Shown here piece after piece: positions 6,273 through 6,503 of a stretch of DNA of 6,503 bases. This DNA comes from CBFGTA01 sp965651595. Its GTDB lineage: Bacteria; Actinomycetota; Actinomycetes; S36-B12; UBA10799. Each line of letters begins with the position of its first letter. Position 1 is the stretch's first letter. Under the pieces are notes generated by a model. That model saw only the letters and a list, made by a program, of their open reading frames with translations. It did not search any database and had not been told where the DNA came from. The position numbers were made by a program, and so were the translations under genes. Location of the stretch: positions 1-6,503 of the forward strand of contig CBFGTA010000115.1 in the NCBI GenBank assembly GCA_965651595.1. Direction: 5' to 3'.

Positions 6273-6307
6273 GTGGAACGTTCCAGCGAAATGCTAGAAC
6301 GTTCCAC
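6273..6307. promoter_or_regulatory. paired palindromic operator candidate
   Basis: Two CG-centred palindromes lie 21 bp apart centre to centre, two helical turns. The first, TGGAACGTTCCA (6274-6285), is a perfect 12-bp dyad. The second, TAGAACGTTCCA (6295-6306), has a perfect GAACGTTC core. In addition, the two 15-base arms 6273-6287 and 6293-6307 are inverted repeats of each other (14 of 15 match) around a GAAAT spacer. CG-centred dyads of this size are typical LacI-family operators. The element lies about 60-94 bases before the inferred transcription start of the exported-protein gene and 42 bases after the regulator gene. A terminator hairpin is the alternative, but no U-tract follows. Confidence 0.6.
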
Positions 6308-6330
6308 TGGATGAGTCTGCGGATTGGATC

Positions 6331-6360
6331 TTGTAGGGCCGCGGCCAATGAACTTATAGT
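6331..6360 (+). promoter_or_regulatory. promoter, apparently leaderless
   Basis: TATAGT (6355-6360) matches the -10 consensus at five of six positions. A weak -35, TTGTAG (6331-6336, only TTG matching), lies 18 bases upstream. The GTG start of the next gene is six bases after the -10, where transcription should begin, and there is no room for a ribosome binding site. A leaderless message is therefore likely, a common arrangement in actinobacteria. Confidence 0.5.
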
Positions 6361-6366
6361 CGCCGA

Positions 6367-6503
6367 GTGATACGTTCCCCCCGCATCTCACGTCAGCGAT
6401 CGTTAGTGTTCCTGGTCTTCGCTGCGGCGGTGAGTGCGGTGTTGCTCGCCAGCCTGCTGAGCTCGGCCCCGTTCACTGCGACCGCTACTGCCGGTCAGGC
6501 CGA
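6367..6503 (+). CDS. exported protein, N-terminal signal peptide (3'-truncated)
   Basis: The reading frame from GTG at 6367 stays open for 45 codons to the window edge. It encodes a textbook Sec-type signal peptide: a basic n-region with Arg3, Arg6, Arg9 and Arg11, a hydrophobic core at about 13-31 (LVFLVFAAAVSAVLLASLL), and a c-region with AxA-type cleavage options (A38-T39-A40 or A40-T41-A42). There is no lipobox cysteine in the visible part and no twin-arginine motif. The mature protein lies outside the window, so its function cannot be named. Being downstream of a LacI-type gene, it could be a secreted sugar-acting enzyme under that regulator's control, but this is inference from position only. 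Confidence 0.65.
   Translation, partial: MIRSPRISRQRSLVFLVFAAAVSAVLLASLLSSAPFTATATAGQA

Noticed and set aside
6273..6307. Inverted repeat read as an intrinsic terminator of the LacI-family gene
   Set aside because: No U-tract follows, and each arm is independently palindromic, which a terminator does not need but an operator pair does. A secondary terminator role is not excluded.

Overview
The window looks like chromosomal DNA from a high-GC Actinomycetota species. The evidence is GC-rich codon use, GTG/TTG starts, a DUF3263 protein, an actinobacterial-type glucosyl-3-phosphoglycerate synthase, and a SAM-regulated threonine-synthase-like gene coupled to a small sulfur-carrier gene. No tRNA, rRNA, insertion sequence, phage gene or CRISPR array was seen.

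Layout, left to right. (1) The 3' part of a gene for an extracellular-type protein with an IPT/TIG fold and a very basic C-terminus (1-939). (2) A two-gene unit on the + strand, with a 4-base overlap: an ion-channel protein with an intact K+ selectivity filter (1057-2049) and a small DUF3263 protein (2046-2318). (3) On the - strand, converging on and overlapping that unit by 15 bases, gpgS (2304-3269), which makes glucosyl-3-phosphoglycerate. (4) A divergent intergenic region carrying a well-formed SAM-I (S-box) riboswitch at 3463-3624. (5) On the + strand, metM (3641-4918) and metO (4915-5214), joined by an ATGA overlap, then a LacI-family regulator (5236-6231) 21 bases later. (6) A regulatory region with two CG-centred palindromes 21 bp apart, a promoter, and the start of an apparently leaderless gene for an exported protein that runs off the right edge (6367 onward).

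The most interesting part is 3463-5214. The first gene would usually be labelled threonine synthase. Three things instead fit a homocysteine (methionine) synthase that takes O-phosphohomoserine and receives sulfur from a thiocarboxylated carrier, the MetM/MetO route reported in Streptomyces: the SAM riboswitch, the translationally coupled MoaD/ThiS-like carrier ending in Gly-Gly, and an active-site loop unlike canonical ThrC. The riboswitch P1 helix overlaps the Shine-Dalgarno region, so SAM would probably shut the operon off at translation. The second notable feature is the palindrome-within-palindrome element at 6273-6307, a good candidate operator for the LacI-family protein encoded just upstream.
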